Part shown: in pieces, positions 42,820-51,740 of the stretch
Layout of the letters: the number at the start of each line of letters is the position of its first letter
Numbering within the stretch: position 1 is the stretch's first letter
Origin: Acidisarcina polymorpha
GTDB lineage: Bacteria; Acidobacteriota; Terriglobia; Terriglobales; Acidobacteriaceae
Assembly: GCF_003330725.1 (NCBI RefSeq)
Contig: NZ_CP030840.1
Coordinates: 5,756,116 to 5,820,115 of the forward strand
Direction: 5' to 3'
Length of the DNA: 64,000 nt
Made by a program: the position numbers and the translations under genes
Notes under the pieces: model-generated
The model's database searches: none
What the model saw: only the letters and a program-made list of their open reading frames with translations
Told to the model about the DNA's origin: nothing

Positions 42820-43048
42820 AAATCCTATGGAGCGATTGAGAATAAAGGACAGTTCGCGCTCCAGAAAGTTATATACCTGCTACGTTGAGCAACGAAAGTT
42901 GTGCAGAATGGTAGCCAACTGGATGCCAATATGTTAAGTTATTGTTTGCAATCAGCGCCCGTGCGCCCCTAACTCTTTCAAAATGTAAGCCTTAAGGTGA
43001 AATCCAGAGGGCGTAATTTGGGACGGCGGCTGGAGCAACTTCGCAAGC

Positions 43049-45148
43049 ATGCCCGATTATATTTACCTCCTCGAGAACCGCCTCTCACCCTCTCAGCAGG
43101 GCGCCCTGCAAATGATTCGCGAAGCAGCACGCGAAGCCGGTATGACAGTTTTCCTGACCGGCGGCGCAGTGCGCGACCTGACCAGCGGTTCGCCGGTCAG
43201 GGACCTGGACGTCTCCGTTCAGGGCAATGCTCTCGAACTCAAGACGAAGCTCCAGGAAGCGGGAGCGGTTTTGTGGGGGGAGCATGAGCCTTCGCAGACC
43301 CTCTTTGCGCGGTTCCCCGGCAGCGTTCGAGCGGAAATCAGTAGCACCCGCCGCGAAGAATTTCCGACCCTCGGAAAGCCAGTTTACTCACCCGGCAGTA
43401 TTCTCGAAGACCTGCGCCGGCGCGACTTCACCGCGAATGCCATGGCGCTTTCCTTGAATGAAGGCTCCTATGGGCTGCTCATGGATCCACTGAACGGGGT
43501 TGCCGATCTCGAAGCCCGTTTGCTTCGGTTAGTGAGCAATTACGGCTTTCTGGAGGATCCGGTTCGGCTGATCCGGGCGTCGCGATTCCAGGCTCGGCTC
43601 GGGTGGGAGTTGGAGGAAAAGACAAAGGCGAGATTCGAGAACGCAAAAGAAGAGAATGTTATAGCTCAGCTTTCCCCCTATGCGCAGGGCTATGAGGTAG
43701 AAGAAATCGTCCATGAAGAGGATGGCCTCAAGATTCTGAAGGTCCTCGAAGAGCAAGGATGGATGAAGTCGCTTTTCCCGGCTTGGACGAGCGCCAAAGC
43801 GGATACTGATTTGTTGGCATCGATGCGCGAGGTTCTGGTTCACTTGCAGATGCAAGGGGTAAATCCCGATCCCTCCGCAGCGCAAGCGCAGCTGCTTACC
43901 TCCAAGCTGGCCCCTAAAGACCTGACAACTCTGAAGCAGATGTTTGTGCGGCAAGGTTTTGTCCGCGAATGGGAGACTCAGGAGGAGCGTGCGAAGGAGC
44001 TGGGAAAGAGGCTGACCGGCAAAGAAGCTGCAACGCCTTCGGCGGCTTGGAAACTGCTGACTTCAGTCGATCCTGAAGCTTTGCTCTGGTTGGGACTGAC
44101 AAGCAAAACCGCAGCTGTGCAGGCCAGGCTCAAAGACTTCTTCTCGGTGTGGCCAGAGGCGCGCCAGAAAATTCCATACGCGCTGATGCAGGAGATGCGC
44201 ATCGTCCCCGAGCTTGAGGGTTATCAGGAGCTTGTCAAGAATATCTTCTTCGAGTTAATTGACGGAAGGCTTTCGACCGAAGAGGAGATGCGGCTGTTCC
44301 TGGAGCCTTATTCGCCACCCGCACCTCCTCCGCCGGTCAGCATTCGCCGCACTCGCTCGAAGAAGTCGGCAGAGAAGAGCCGCGAACTCCGCGACGAGGA
44401 CGACGAAGAACTTGTCGAAGGACGCGCCGCCGGCGACGATGACGAAGGCGATGAAGACGTGGATTCCGATGAAGAGAGCGAGACTGCGGACGAGCGTGCA
44501 GAACTTATTCCGCGATCCGTTCTTCGGAGCGTTCCTCAACTTGTAGACGAGCCGGTTACGTTGCAACAATCGACAGAGAGGTCAGCGGACCATGAGTCGA
44601 GTGCTCCTGCTCCGAAGCAAGGGTTATCAGGGACAGCAAGGATCGATGAAACTCTAAAAAAGACGGAGTCTCCGGTAAGACCTGGCGCGGCTGCCCCGGT
44701 TAAGGATGAGCCTAAGCCGGAAGTCAAGCCGGCATCGAAGACTCCTACCAAGCATGCGACTGCTATCAAACATGCGGATACCACTGAGGCCAAGCCAGCA
44801 GTTCATTCTCCCGGCAAAGCCGCGGGACATCCGGTGCTGAAAGCTCAAGCGCACAAATCGACCAGCAGTCCGGCCCCAACTAAATCCCTGGCTAAGCCGG
44901 CCCCGAAGTCCGCTGCTAAAGGGGCGGTTAAGAGCAAGCCAATCGCTAAACCATCTGGCAAGAAGAGCTCAGCGGTCAAGAAGGCGGCAACTAAGGGGAA
45001 GGTGTTAATCAAGCCGAAGGTAGCGAAGCCGCCCGTGAAGGCGAAGCCGGCAGCCGATAGGGTGGGTTCGGCGGCCAAGTCTCGAGCTGCCGGGAAGGTC
45101 TCTGCAAAGTCATCGGCGAAGTCAGCGCTGGCGAGAAAGAAGCGCTAA
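43049..45148 (+). CDS. CCA-adding/poly(A) polymerase-type nucleotidyltransferase with long histone-H1-like tail
   Basis: The first 420 residues form a class II nucleotidyltransferase: GGAVRD at 38-43, RDLDV with catalytic Asp52 and Asp54, RRRDFTANAMALS, DPLNGVADLEARLLRLV, and EDPVRLIRASRFQARLGW. This is the tRNA CCA-adding/PcnB superfamily; which reaction it performs cannot be told from motifs alone. After PYSPPAPPPPV (about 420) a 275-residue low-complexity tail follows: an acidic part (RDEDDEELVEG, DDDEGDEDVDSDEESE) and then a Lys/Ala/Pro-rich region like histone H1 (KPAPKSAAKGAVKSKPIAKP). The tail is in frame and seems genuine. It may bind RNA or DNA. Confidence 0.87.
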   Translation: MPDYIYLLENRLSPSQQGALQMIREAAREAGMTVFLTGGAVRDLTSGSPVRDLDVSVQGNALELKTKLQEAGAVLWGEHEPSQTLFARFPGSVRAEISSTRREEFPTLGKPVYSPGSILEDLRRRDFTANAMALSLNEGSYGLLMDPLNGVADLEARLLRLVSNYGFLEDPVRLIRASRFQARLGWELEEKTKARFENAKEENVIAQLSPYAQGYEVEEIVHEEDGLKILKVLEEQGWMKSLFPAWTSAKADTDLLASMREVLVHLQMQGVNPDPSAAQAQLLTSKLAPKDLTTLKQMFVRQGFVREWETQEERAKELGKRLTGKEAATPSAAWKLLTSVDPEALLWLGLTSKTAAVQARLKDFFSVWPEARQKIPYALMQEMRIVPELEGYQELVKNIFFELIDGRLSTEEEMRLFLEPYSPPAPPPPVSIRRTRSKKSAEKSRELRDEDDEELVEGRAAGDDDEGDEDVDSDEESETADERAELIPRSVLRSVPQLVDEPVTLQQSTERSADHESSAPAPKQGLSGTARIDETLKKTESPVRPGAAAPVKDEPKPEVKPASKTPTKHATAIKHADTTEAKPAVHSPGKAAGHPVLKAQAHKSTSSPAPTKSLAKPAPKSAAKGAVKSKPIAKPSGKKSSAVKKAATKGKVLIKPKVAKPPVKAKPAADRVGSAAKSRAAGKVSAKSSAKSALARKKR

Positions 45149-45296
45149 CCTCGTCGATGAGCAATATTTGTCAGCGAACGATATGAATCAAGCGGCCAGT
45201 GTAACCATGGAAAACAGCCCCGGTCATGGCTGCTGCTAACAAGTCTGGCTTCAACCAGCATCAAAGAACGCCGCGATATCAACGTTGGAGGACACT

Positions 45297-45839
45297 ATGC
45301 GAAGGAAATATGTTGGACAAGGTTTGGTATTTCTGGCGCTGTCGGCTGGATTGAATCTTTCGGTGACTGCTCAGACCGTGGGTCAAGATATCAAGACCGC
45401 CGGAAGCGACACGAAGAAGGCAGCCGAAAAGACGGGAAGCGCAGTCAAGCACGGGACGGTCAAGGCCTACGACAAGACCAAGGAAGGTACCGAGACGGTG
45501 GCGCACAAGACCGCGGAAGGCACCAAGACCGTAGCGCATGATACCAAGCAGGGCACGGTCAAGGCCTACGATAAGACTACGGGGAAGACCGAGGAGGCCG
45601 CTGACAAGACCAAGAGCGCCACCGACACGGCTGCCCACAAGACGGCGAGCGGCACCAAGACTGCTGCCCACAAAACCGCCGCAGGGACCAAGAAGGCGGC
45701 GCACAAGACTTCCAATGGCACCAAGTCGGCTTATCATTCAACCAAGAAAGCTACGGGGAATACCGTGCGAGACGCCGAGGGCAAGCCGACTACCACCACG
45801 GGCGATTCCAGCGGCGCCCCTACCAGCGCCCCGAAATAG
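45297..45839 (+). CDS. exported LEA-like repeat protein
   Basis: The ATG at 45297 follows TTGGAGGACACT. A signal peptide (GLVFLALSAGLNLSVTAQ) is followed by about 140 residues of imperfect repeats built from KT/GT/AH/AYDKT units (KAYDKTKEGTETVAHKTAEG, TAAHKTASGTKTAAHKTAAG, TKKAAHKTSNGTKSA). The roughly 11-residue periodicity and alternating Lys/Thr/Ala composition resemble group-3 LEA proteins, which protect against desiccation or freezing. The repeats are shared in style with the H1-like tail of the preceding gene. 180 residues; a Thr/Ser/Pro end (PTTTTGDSSGAPTSAPK). Confidence 0.75.
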   Translation: MRRKYVGQGLVFLALSAGLNLSVTAQTVGQDIKTAGSDTKKAAEKTGSAVKHGTVKAYDKTKEGTETVAHKTAEGTKTVAHDTKQGTVKAYDKTTGKTEEAADKTKSATDTAAHKTASGTKTAAHKTAAGTKKAAHKTSNGTKSAYHSTKKATGNTVRDAEGKPTTTTGDSSGAPTSAPK

Positions 45840-45884
45840 CAGCAATAGCAACAGACGACTTAGAACAGTTCCATCGACCGGGCG

Positions 45885-45920
45885 AGGCGGCTCATAGGGA
45901 GATACCCTAAGTAGCCGCCT
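45885..45920 (+). terminator. intrinsic terminator after the LEA-like gene
   Basis: AGGCGGCT and AGCCGCCT form an 8-bp outer stem; within the loop, ATAGGG and CCCTA pair as a second stem. TTTTCTT follows directly. It lies 46 bases after the stop codon at 45839. Confidence 0.85.
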
Positions 45921-46119
45921 TTTCTTGGTTGAGCTTTCGATTGTGCGCTACCCGGAATTGTCGCGACTGCTGGGCAATGAACCAGCGCGCCGGATCATCT
46001 GACCAGACTGGCTGCCGGACAAGTCCGGACCAAGTGATCAAAATACCTGCCTTCCGAGCCAGATAGGGAACGCCGAATCCCGGCTCCTAGCGCCTCTGGA
46101 ACAGCGCCTGGAGGACCGG

Positions 46120-49100
46120 TTAGAAGGTAAGACGCAGTGCCATCTGTATTTGCCGCGGGCTTCCTATGGTCTTGTTCACATTTCCCAACCCGAAGGGAGC
46201 GTTGTAAAAGGAGTTTGGTTGTCCCGGGAGTGGCGAACTCCCAAGCGAAGGAAAGCCATTGTAGTTTTCGTTCTGGGTCACGTTGTTGATCGGGATGTCG
46301 AAGCTTGCGGTATTGGTCAAGTTGAAAATGTCCAAGTCATACTTAAGGTTCATCCCCTCCCTAATCTGGGTGTTCTTCGCTAGAGAGATGTCGGCTCGTT
46401 TTTGATAGCTTTGGCGGAATATGTTTCGTTGGCCGCTCGTGAAGTTGGTCTCGAAGGTGTCCCCCGGGGCAATACCCCCATTCAGATCTCCTGGACTGAG
46501 GAGCGGCAAGGTGAAGCAGGAGGCTTTCAGTGCCGGGGCGCCAAACGCCCCGGTCGCACCGGTTTTAGCGCTGACCGGAGAGCAGCCTGGGGCGAGAGGC
46601 ACGATCGGATTCGTGATGCCATCCGAGACCCCGTAGAAGATGCTGCCGACCGCGCCAGAGTAGTCAATCACGCTATACGGCTGGCCGCTCTGAATGACCG
46701 TAATTCCAGAGAGTGCCCAACCACTGGTGAGCCTGCCCTTGAGAGAAGTCTCTCCGAAGAAGGCGGGCAAAACATAAGAGTAAGTGAAGTTAATCACGTG
46801 GGTGCGGTCGAAGTCTGAGGAGCCGTAGGACTCACGAAGATTGAGCGGATTATTTCCGTTGTAGAAGAGCCCGAGCGCGCTTTGTTCATCGAGAGCATGC
46901 GAGTAGGTATAGGAGAAGCCAACTTGGAGTCCGTGGCTCAAACGCTTCTCGACATGGGTCTGCAGCGCGTTGTAGGCCGAGACGCCAGCGGCTTTATAAC
47001 TCTCCGATTCAGCCGAGTACCCGATGTAGGGAACCCGAAGGTCGATGTTGCCCCCCTCGTAATTCGATTGCATCGGTCCTTGTCCGTTGGGTAAGTTGAT
47101 CGGGGCAAAGTTGTTATTCGGATCGAGGACGGTGTAGCCATAGGTGTATTGCTGACCATTGATGGGGCTGGACGGAGTGGCGATGCCAGCCTGGTTGAAG
47201 GGCACTGGGATGACCTCATGGCGCCCCAAATTGCCAACATAGCCGATGGTAATGGCAAGGTCGTTCCGCGGCTGCCACTGCATGTCAAAAGTAAAATTGA
47301 TCGTATAAGGGAGCTTGTTTGCGCGGTTATAGGTTGCGAACGAAAATAACTGGGCTCCATTTTCGATCGCCGCTACGCTCGGCAGGTAATTTGTAATATC
47401 TGCCGGATTACCAGTCGGCGCAGGCCCGAGCGCTGCGCCCCAGGGGCTCGAAAGGGAGTAGCCAGCCCCTGGGTCGCAGGTAGGAACAAAATTTAAATAG
47501 GCTGGGCTCTGAAATGATTTGCAGATCTGAGAGGTGACAAACGGAGGAGCCTGGTTCACTCCGAAGGGGCCGCCGGTGATCTCGCCGGCTGCATATCCGG
47601 GAGAGAAGTAGGTGAACAGTTCGCCACGATCGTAATAAATTCCGGTGCCGCCGCGGAAGACAACCTTGCCGTCATTCTGTTTCGGCGTCCAGGCAAATCC
47701 AAGCCTGGGGGCGATTCCCCATTGGCGGCCGGTGAGCGTCGTCGGACTGACGCCCTTCGTCGGAAATTGCTTATTGTTTCCGGCGATGATGAAGCCGTTC
47801 GATGTGACTTCGCTGCCGTTAAAGACATAGCTGGCCGGATCAAAGTTATAAAGGCGGCCGTACTTTTCGGTGAGCCCGCCGTTCCAGTCATAACGGACAC
47901 CTGCGGTCAGACTTAAATTTGAGCGAACCTGGAATTTGTCCTGTACGTAGGCGCCAACCTGGTTGGCGCGGTAGTACCGGTTCGCATCGCCTTGAAGAAA
48001 TGCGGTCGTGTTGAAGTCGTAATTGGTGGTGACAAGGCCCTGCAGGAATTGGGAGAAATCAGCAGTCGCAATGATTCCTTTGCCGGTTCGTTCATCGCGA
48101 GTGTTGAGCTGGGTGTATTCGTAGCTTCCTCCAAAAGTGAGAGTGTGCTTGCCCAATGTCCAAATCGCATTGGCCGAAGGCATAATGCGGTTCTGAAAGA
48201 CTCCCGTAAATGGCCCCTGCGAGGCTGAGCCTGGACCGATGTTGAGTTGGGCGTTTGAGACCGAGTTAACGTTGTTGGGCGAACTGTTGCCAAGCGCGTC
48301 GACGATGCTGATGCCGGAAAAAGTCGTCGAACCGAATGCGTTGATGCCCAACTCGGCAGGAGTAAAGAGTTGATCGGTGGTGCTATACGTCTTTTCCCTG
48401 AGGATGCCAATGGTTTGCGTCGTACTGAGGGTGGGGGTGAGCAGAAGAGTATTAGTGATCGACGCGACCTGGCTCCCCGCATCGAGGTGCTGAGTGAAGC
48501 CGGAGACGCTCGAATACGCGTAAGGAGCAATTGTCGGATCGTGTTGGTAGTAGTACTTTGCGGAGACTGTGTCGGTCTTAGTGGCATTCCAATCAAGATC
48601 GGCGACGGCCTGGTCGGAGATGAAGTAGGCGGTGCCAGGCGCGGAAGCATTGGTCGGAATCGTCTGGGTCGGGGCCGGCCCGACACCTGCAGAGGGTACC
48701 AGGTATTGGCCGTTCGGCAGCTTGTAATTCAAGAGGAAGTCCGCGACCGTGCTTATCTCGCCGGGTGCAGAACCTACGGTGGCGAGTGTGGGGGTGGCGA
48801 AAGGAAAGTTTGTGTTGGCGATATTTGCAAGTGCCGTAGTGCTCCGGTCGTCCGTGAGCCCGAAGGGAACAGTGAGACGGGAGATGCCGATTTCCTGATC
48901 CGAGGAATGAATATGCTGATAGGAAAGGAAGCCGAACAGCTTGTCCTTGAGGATTGGCGCTCCCACCGTGCCGCCGGCGGTGTAGCGGTGAAGCTGCGGC
49001 ACCTTCTCGTTCTCGGGGATATAGTCGTCCTGCTTATAGAAAAAGGGGGCTGCATTGAGCCAGTCGGTGCCGCGATGGACGTATCCGGTGCCGTGAATCT

Positions 49101-49977
49101 GGTTAGTGCCGGAGCCGGTGCTCATGTCGATGTGTGCGCCGCTGGTTGATCCCTGCTGGGCGTCATACATCGAGGTGTTCACGCGGACTTCCTCGATGCT
49201 CTCCGGCGCCGGTGTTGGCAGAGCTTCCCCGATCGCGAGATAAATTGAGGCGCTGGACTGGACCACGATGCCGGAGCTTGCACCCGGTTGGGCGATTCCG
49301 GTGTTGTTCACCACCCGGGCAGACAGCACCTGGCTGGTACTCTTGCCGTTGAAGAGATTGCTGGCATCCACGCCATTCAAGAGGAAGCTATTGCTGGTGT
49401 CCCTCTGGCCATTCGCCCAGATCGGCGCGTTGCCTAGTCCGCTGTTTGCGCCGGTGCCACCTGGAAGCTCGGCATTCACCCCGGGAGAAAGAACGGCCAG
49501 GCCGGTAAAGCTTCCGGTAGGAAGAGGCACAGCGTCAATCTGCGCTTTGTCGAGTACGTAGCCATTGGTGGTGTCGGTGGCGTTCATAAGTGGCGTCGCG
49601 TCGACCTCGACGGAGGTGTTGACCGAGCCTACTTGCAGGGTGACATTGAGAGTGACAGTGCGGTCGGCCTGGACGAGGATGCCTGGATTCTTTTGGCTGT
49701 CGAAGCCGTCGCGGTTATAGGTCAGGGTATAAGTGCCGATGGGGAGGTTCACAAAGGAGTAAAAGCCGTTGTCATTGGTGTTCGCGGTGCGGGTAAGTTG
49801 AGTGGAGTCCTGTACGGCGGTAACGGCGACACCTGGAACCGTGCCGCCAGAGTTGTCGGTGACACTTCCAGAGATACCGCCGAGGGTTTGTTGGGCGAGG
49901 CCGGGGGAACAACAAGAGAAACCCAGGAACAACAGCGCGATCAGAGAAGAGGAGAGTCGACCTATTTTTAGGTACAT
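46120..49977 (-). CDS. TonB-dependent receptor, Oar-like, with carboxypeptidase-regulatory-like domain
   Basis: The 1285-residue outer-membrane protein starts with a signal peptide (LIALLFLGFSCCSPGLAQ). A CarboxypepD_reg-like domain at about 33-110 follows (GGISGSVTDNSGGTVPGVAV; NDNGFYSFVNLPIGTYTLTY). Next come a plug domain (LPTGSFTGLAVLSPGVNAEL, FLLNGVDASNLFNG) and a long beta-barrel with aromatic-rich strands. The final residues RQIQMALRLTF end in Phe, as needed for BAM insertion. This size class is highly expanded in Acidobacteriota and takes up large carbohydrate or peptide ligands. No SusD-like or hydrolase partner is adjacent, so the ligand is unknown. Confidence 0.93.
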   Translation of the reverse strand: MYLKIGRLSSSLIALLFLGFSCCSPGLAQQTLGGISGSVTDNSGGTVPGVAVTAVQDSTQLTRTANTNDNGFYSFVNLPIGTYTLTYNRDGFDSQKNPGILVQADRTVTLNVTLQVGSVNTSVEVDATPLMNATDTTNGYVLDKAQIDAVPLPTGSFTGLAVLSPGVNAELPGGTGANSGLGNAPIWANGQRDTSNSFLLNGVDASNLFNGKSTSQVLSARVVNNTGIAQPGASSGIVVQSSASIYLAIGEALPTPAPESIEEVRVNTSMYDAQQGSTSGAHIDMSTGSGTNQIHGTGYVHRGTDWLNAAPFFYKQDDYIPENEKVPQLHRYTAGGTVGAPILKDKLFGFLSYQHIHSSDQEIGISRLTVPFGLTDDRSTTALANIANTNFPFATPTLATVGSAPGEISTVADFLLNYKLPNGQYLVPSAGVGPAPTQTIPTNASAPGTAYFISDQAVADLDWNATKTDTVSAKYYYQHDPTIAPYAYSSVSGFTQHLDAGSQVASITNTLLLTPTLSTTQTIGILREKTYSTTDQLFTPAELGINAFGSTTFSGISIVDALGNSSPNNVNSVSNAQLNIGPGSASQGPFTGVFQNRIMPSANAIWTLGKHTLTFGGSYEYTQLNTRDERTGKGIIATADFSQFLQGLVTTNYDFNTTAFLQGDANRYYRANQVGAYVQDKFQVRSNLSLTAGVRYDWNGGLTEKYGRLYNFDPASYVFNGSEVTSNGFIIAGNNKQFPTKGVSPTTLTGRQWGIAPRLGFAWTPKQNDGKVVFRGGTGIYYDRGELFTYFSPGYAAGEITGGPFGVNQAPPFVTSQICKSFQSPAYLNFVPTCDPGAGYSLSSPWGAALGPAPTGNPADITNYLPSVAAIENGAQLFSFATYNRANKLPYTINFTFDMQWQPRNDLAITIGYVGNLGRHEVIPVPFNQAGIATPSSPINGQQYTYGYTVLDPNNNFAPINLPNGQGPMQSNYEGGNIDLRVPYIGYSAESESYKAAGVSAYNALQTHVEKRLSHGLQVGFSYTYSHALDEQSALGLFYNGNNPLNLRESYGSSDFDRTHVINFTYSYVLPAFFGETSLKGRLTSGWALSGITVIQSGQPYSVIDYSGAVGSIFYGVSDGITNPIVPLAPGCSPVSAKTGATGAFGAPALKASCFTLPLLSPGDLNGGIAPGDTFETNFTSGQRNIFRQSYQKRADISLAKNTQIREGMNLKYDLDIFNLTNTASFDIPINNVTQNENYNGFPSLGSSPLPGQPNSFYNAPFGLGNVNKTIGSPRQIQMALRLTF

Positions 49978-50350
49978 GAATGCTTGGCCTCCACTGGGTG
50001 AAAGAAGCTGGGGAACTGCGTCGGCTCTGAATCAGCCGGTATTTGAAATAGAACTGCGGTCGAGCGCAGGTACGCTTGTCTTTAGTGGCCCGGGTTCAGG
50101 CCTGATTTTCGAGAATGGCTTGAGAATAACGTAAGTTTCGCACCCGACATAGCGAAAAATTTATGCGATCTTCACTAACCCGAGTAGAGCGGCCCGCGAC
50201 GGCGGCTTAGCAAGAAAATGCCCGGTCGGTGCAATTTTTCTTCCGCTCTCGTTGTTGTTACCTTCAGCTTGTTGGATTGTCCCTCACGGCTTTCGAGGGA
50301 TCCATCTGTTACTTTTCAAAGAGAGACTACGGGCGTCGAGGTAGGATTTG
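49978..50350. other. divergent intergenic region, TonB receptor / cytochrome operon
   Basis: No gene is supported in these 373 bases. A small hairpin (TCCCTC-n9-GAGGGA, 50280-50300) lies 50 bases upstream of the cytochrome gene. It may belong to its leader. No convincing -10/-35 pair was found, although promoters in both directions must lie here. Confidence 0.4.
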
Positions 50351-51241
50351 ATGATCCGATTTGCAACCGTCGCGGTTGCTGTTGTAATGCTGCTAGCGGT
50401 GCCGTTCGTGATCTTCGGGAAGGAATTGTCAGGCAAGCCGCCGTTGCTCCATGCTGCGCGCCAGGCTGAGAGTGACTTGGAGGTTGGCGGAGAGTTAGCC
50501 GGTCTTCCCCCAGACAGCACGCGATTTATCGCCTACCAGGACCTGCTTGCCTTGCCGCAAGCAACCTACACTGTTAGTGACGATAGCAACTTCCCCAAAA
50601 AGACGCGGATTAGCGGAATCCCGCTCGAACAGCTGGCGGCGGCGCTCGGCACGCCTACGGCGAATTTGGTGGTGGCAATATGCTACGACGGATACAGGGC
50701 GAATTATCCCAGCGCGTATCTCGGCGCGCATCATCCGCTACTGGTGTTGAAGATCAACGGCAAGGCTGAACCGCATTGGCCGCTGACCGAGAGTGGCGGA
50801 TCCATGGGACCTTATCTTATCTCCCATCCGTTCTTCAAGCCGTCTTTCCGAATCCTTTCGCATACCGATGAAGCGCAGATACCTTATGGCGTCACCAGGA
50901 TTGAATTCCGAGAGGAACAAGCCGTCTTCGGCTCGATTGCACCGGTAGGTCAGTATGATGCCGATGGCGCGGTCATCCAGGGGTATCGTATCGCCCAGCA
51001 GAACTGTTTTCGCTGCCATAACATGGGAGCAGAGGGAGGTCAGCTGGCCGGCCGGTCATGGCCAATGCTGGCGATGTGGGCGTCGACTGAACCAAAATAT
51101 TTCGTTGGCTATGTCAAGAACCCTCAGGCCTTCGATGCAAAGAATAGAATGCCGGGCAACCCGCAATATGACGCGGAGACGCTCGAGACGCTGCGCCGGT
51201 ATTTCGCCACGTTTGCGGCTACATCCGCGGTGAGCCGATGA
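50351..51241 (+). CDS. cytochrome c fused to a sulfite-oxidase-like (molybdopterin-binding-fold) domain
   Basis: The 296-residue exported protein has a signal peptide (VAVAVVMLLAVPFVIFG), an N-terminal domain and a C-terminal c-type cytochrome. The N-terminal domain (FIAYQDLLALPQATYTV, TRISGIPLEQLAAALG, LVVAICYDGYRANYP) resembles the SUOX/YedY Moco fold; whether it holds cofactor is uncertain, since only ICYDGYRA offers a Cys. The heme motif is QQNCFRCHNMG, with an axial Met in NRMPGNP. Its stop overlaps the start of the DUF2165-like gene (ATGA), so the two are translated together. Confidence 0.83.
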   Translation: MIRFATVAVAVVMLLAVPFVIFGKELSGKPPLLHAARQAESDLEVGGELAGLPPDSTRFIAYQDLLALPQATYTVSDDSNFPKKTRISGIPLEQLAAALGTPTANLVVAICYDGYRANYPSAYLGAHHPLLVLKINGKAEPHWPLTESGGSMGPYLISHPFFKPSFRILSHTDEAQIPYGVTRIEFREEQAVFGSIAPVGQYDADGAVIQGYRIAQQNCFRCHNMGAEGGQLAGRSWPMLAMWASTEPKYFVGYVKNPQAFDAKNRMPGNPQYDAETLETLRRYFATFAATSAVSR

Positions 51242-51735
51242 CGATCAGGATTGCGAAGATTCTCCTGATCTTTGCGTTAGCCGTGTTCTACAGCATAGTC
51301 GTCTTCAACAATCTGACTGACTATAACTCGAATTACCTTTTCGTCTATCACGTGCTGAAGATGGACTCCACTTTTCCGGGCAATCACGGAATGTGGAGGG
51401 CTGTCCACTCCACGATGGTGTACCGCTCCTTTTATGATTCCATCATCAGCTGGGAGGCTTTGACTGCTTTCCTTGGATGGGCCGGCGGGGCGCTGTTGTT
51501 ACGGAAGCTGGGCGCTCCGGCTGCTGCCTTTAACCTGGCAAAACGAATTTCAGTGATTGCTCTGACGCTGAGTCTGCTGATGTGGTTTGTGGCATTCCTC
51601 ACCATTGGCGCGGAATGGTTCCTCATGTGGCAGTCCAAAACCTGGGACGGCCAGGAAGCGGCCTTTCGCATGTTTACGGTGGTAGGAATTATCCTCATGT
51701 TCCTGGTCATGCCGGATGTTGAGGGGCAGGCTTAG
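51238..51735 (+). CDS. DUF2165-like small integral membrane protein
   Basis: The 165-residue protein has four membrane helices (ILLIFALAVFYSIVVFNNL, AFLGWAGGALLLR, ISVIALTLSLLMWFVAFLTIGA, FTVVGIILMFLVMPD) and the DUF2165 features NNLTDYNSNYLFVYHVLKMD and GAEWFLMW. It overlaps the cytochrome gene by 4 bases. DUF2165 proteins have no known role; the pairing suggests a membrane anchor or partner in periplasmic electron transfer. A Trp- and His-rich second loop (GNHGMWRAVHSTMVYRSFYD) could face the periplasm. Confidence 0.85.
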   Translation: MTIRIAKILLIFALAVFYSIVVFNNLTDYNSNYLFVYHVLKMDSTFPGNHGMWRAVHSTMVYRSFYDSIISWEALTAFLGWAGGALLLRKLGAPAAAFNLAKRISVIALTLSLLMWFVAFLTIGAEWFLMWQSKTWDGQEAAFRMFTVVGIILMFLVMPDVEGQA

Positions 51736-51740
51736 GTCAA

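Noticed and set aside
45361..45790. CRISPR-like array in the LEA-like gene
   Set aside because: The repeated DNA words are short, irregular and translate to protein repeats in one frame; there are no uniform spacers.
48370..49149. Antisense frame of 259 codons inside the TonB receptor
   Set aside because: The receptor domains are continuous on the other strand; the antisense frame has no start site or family match.
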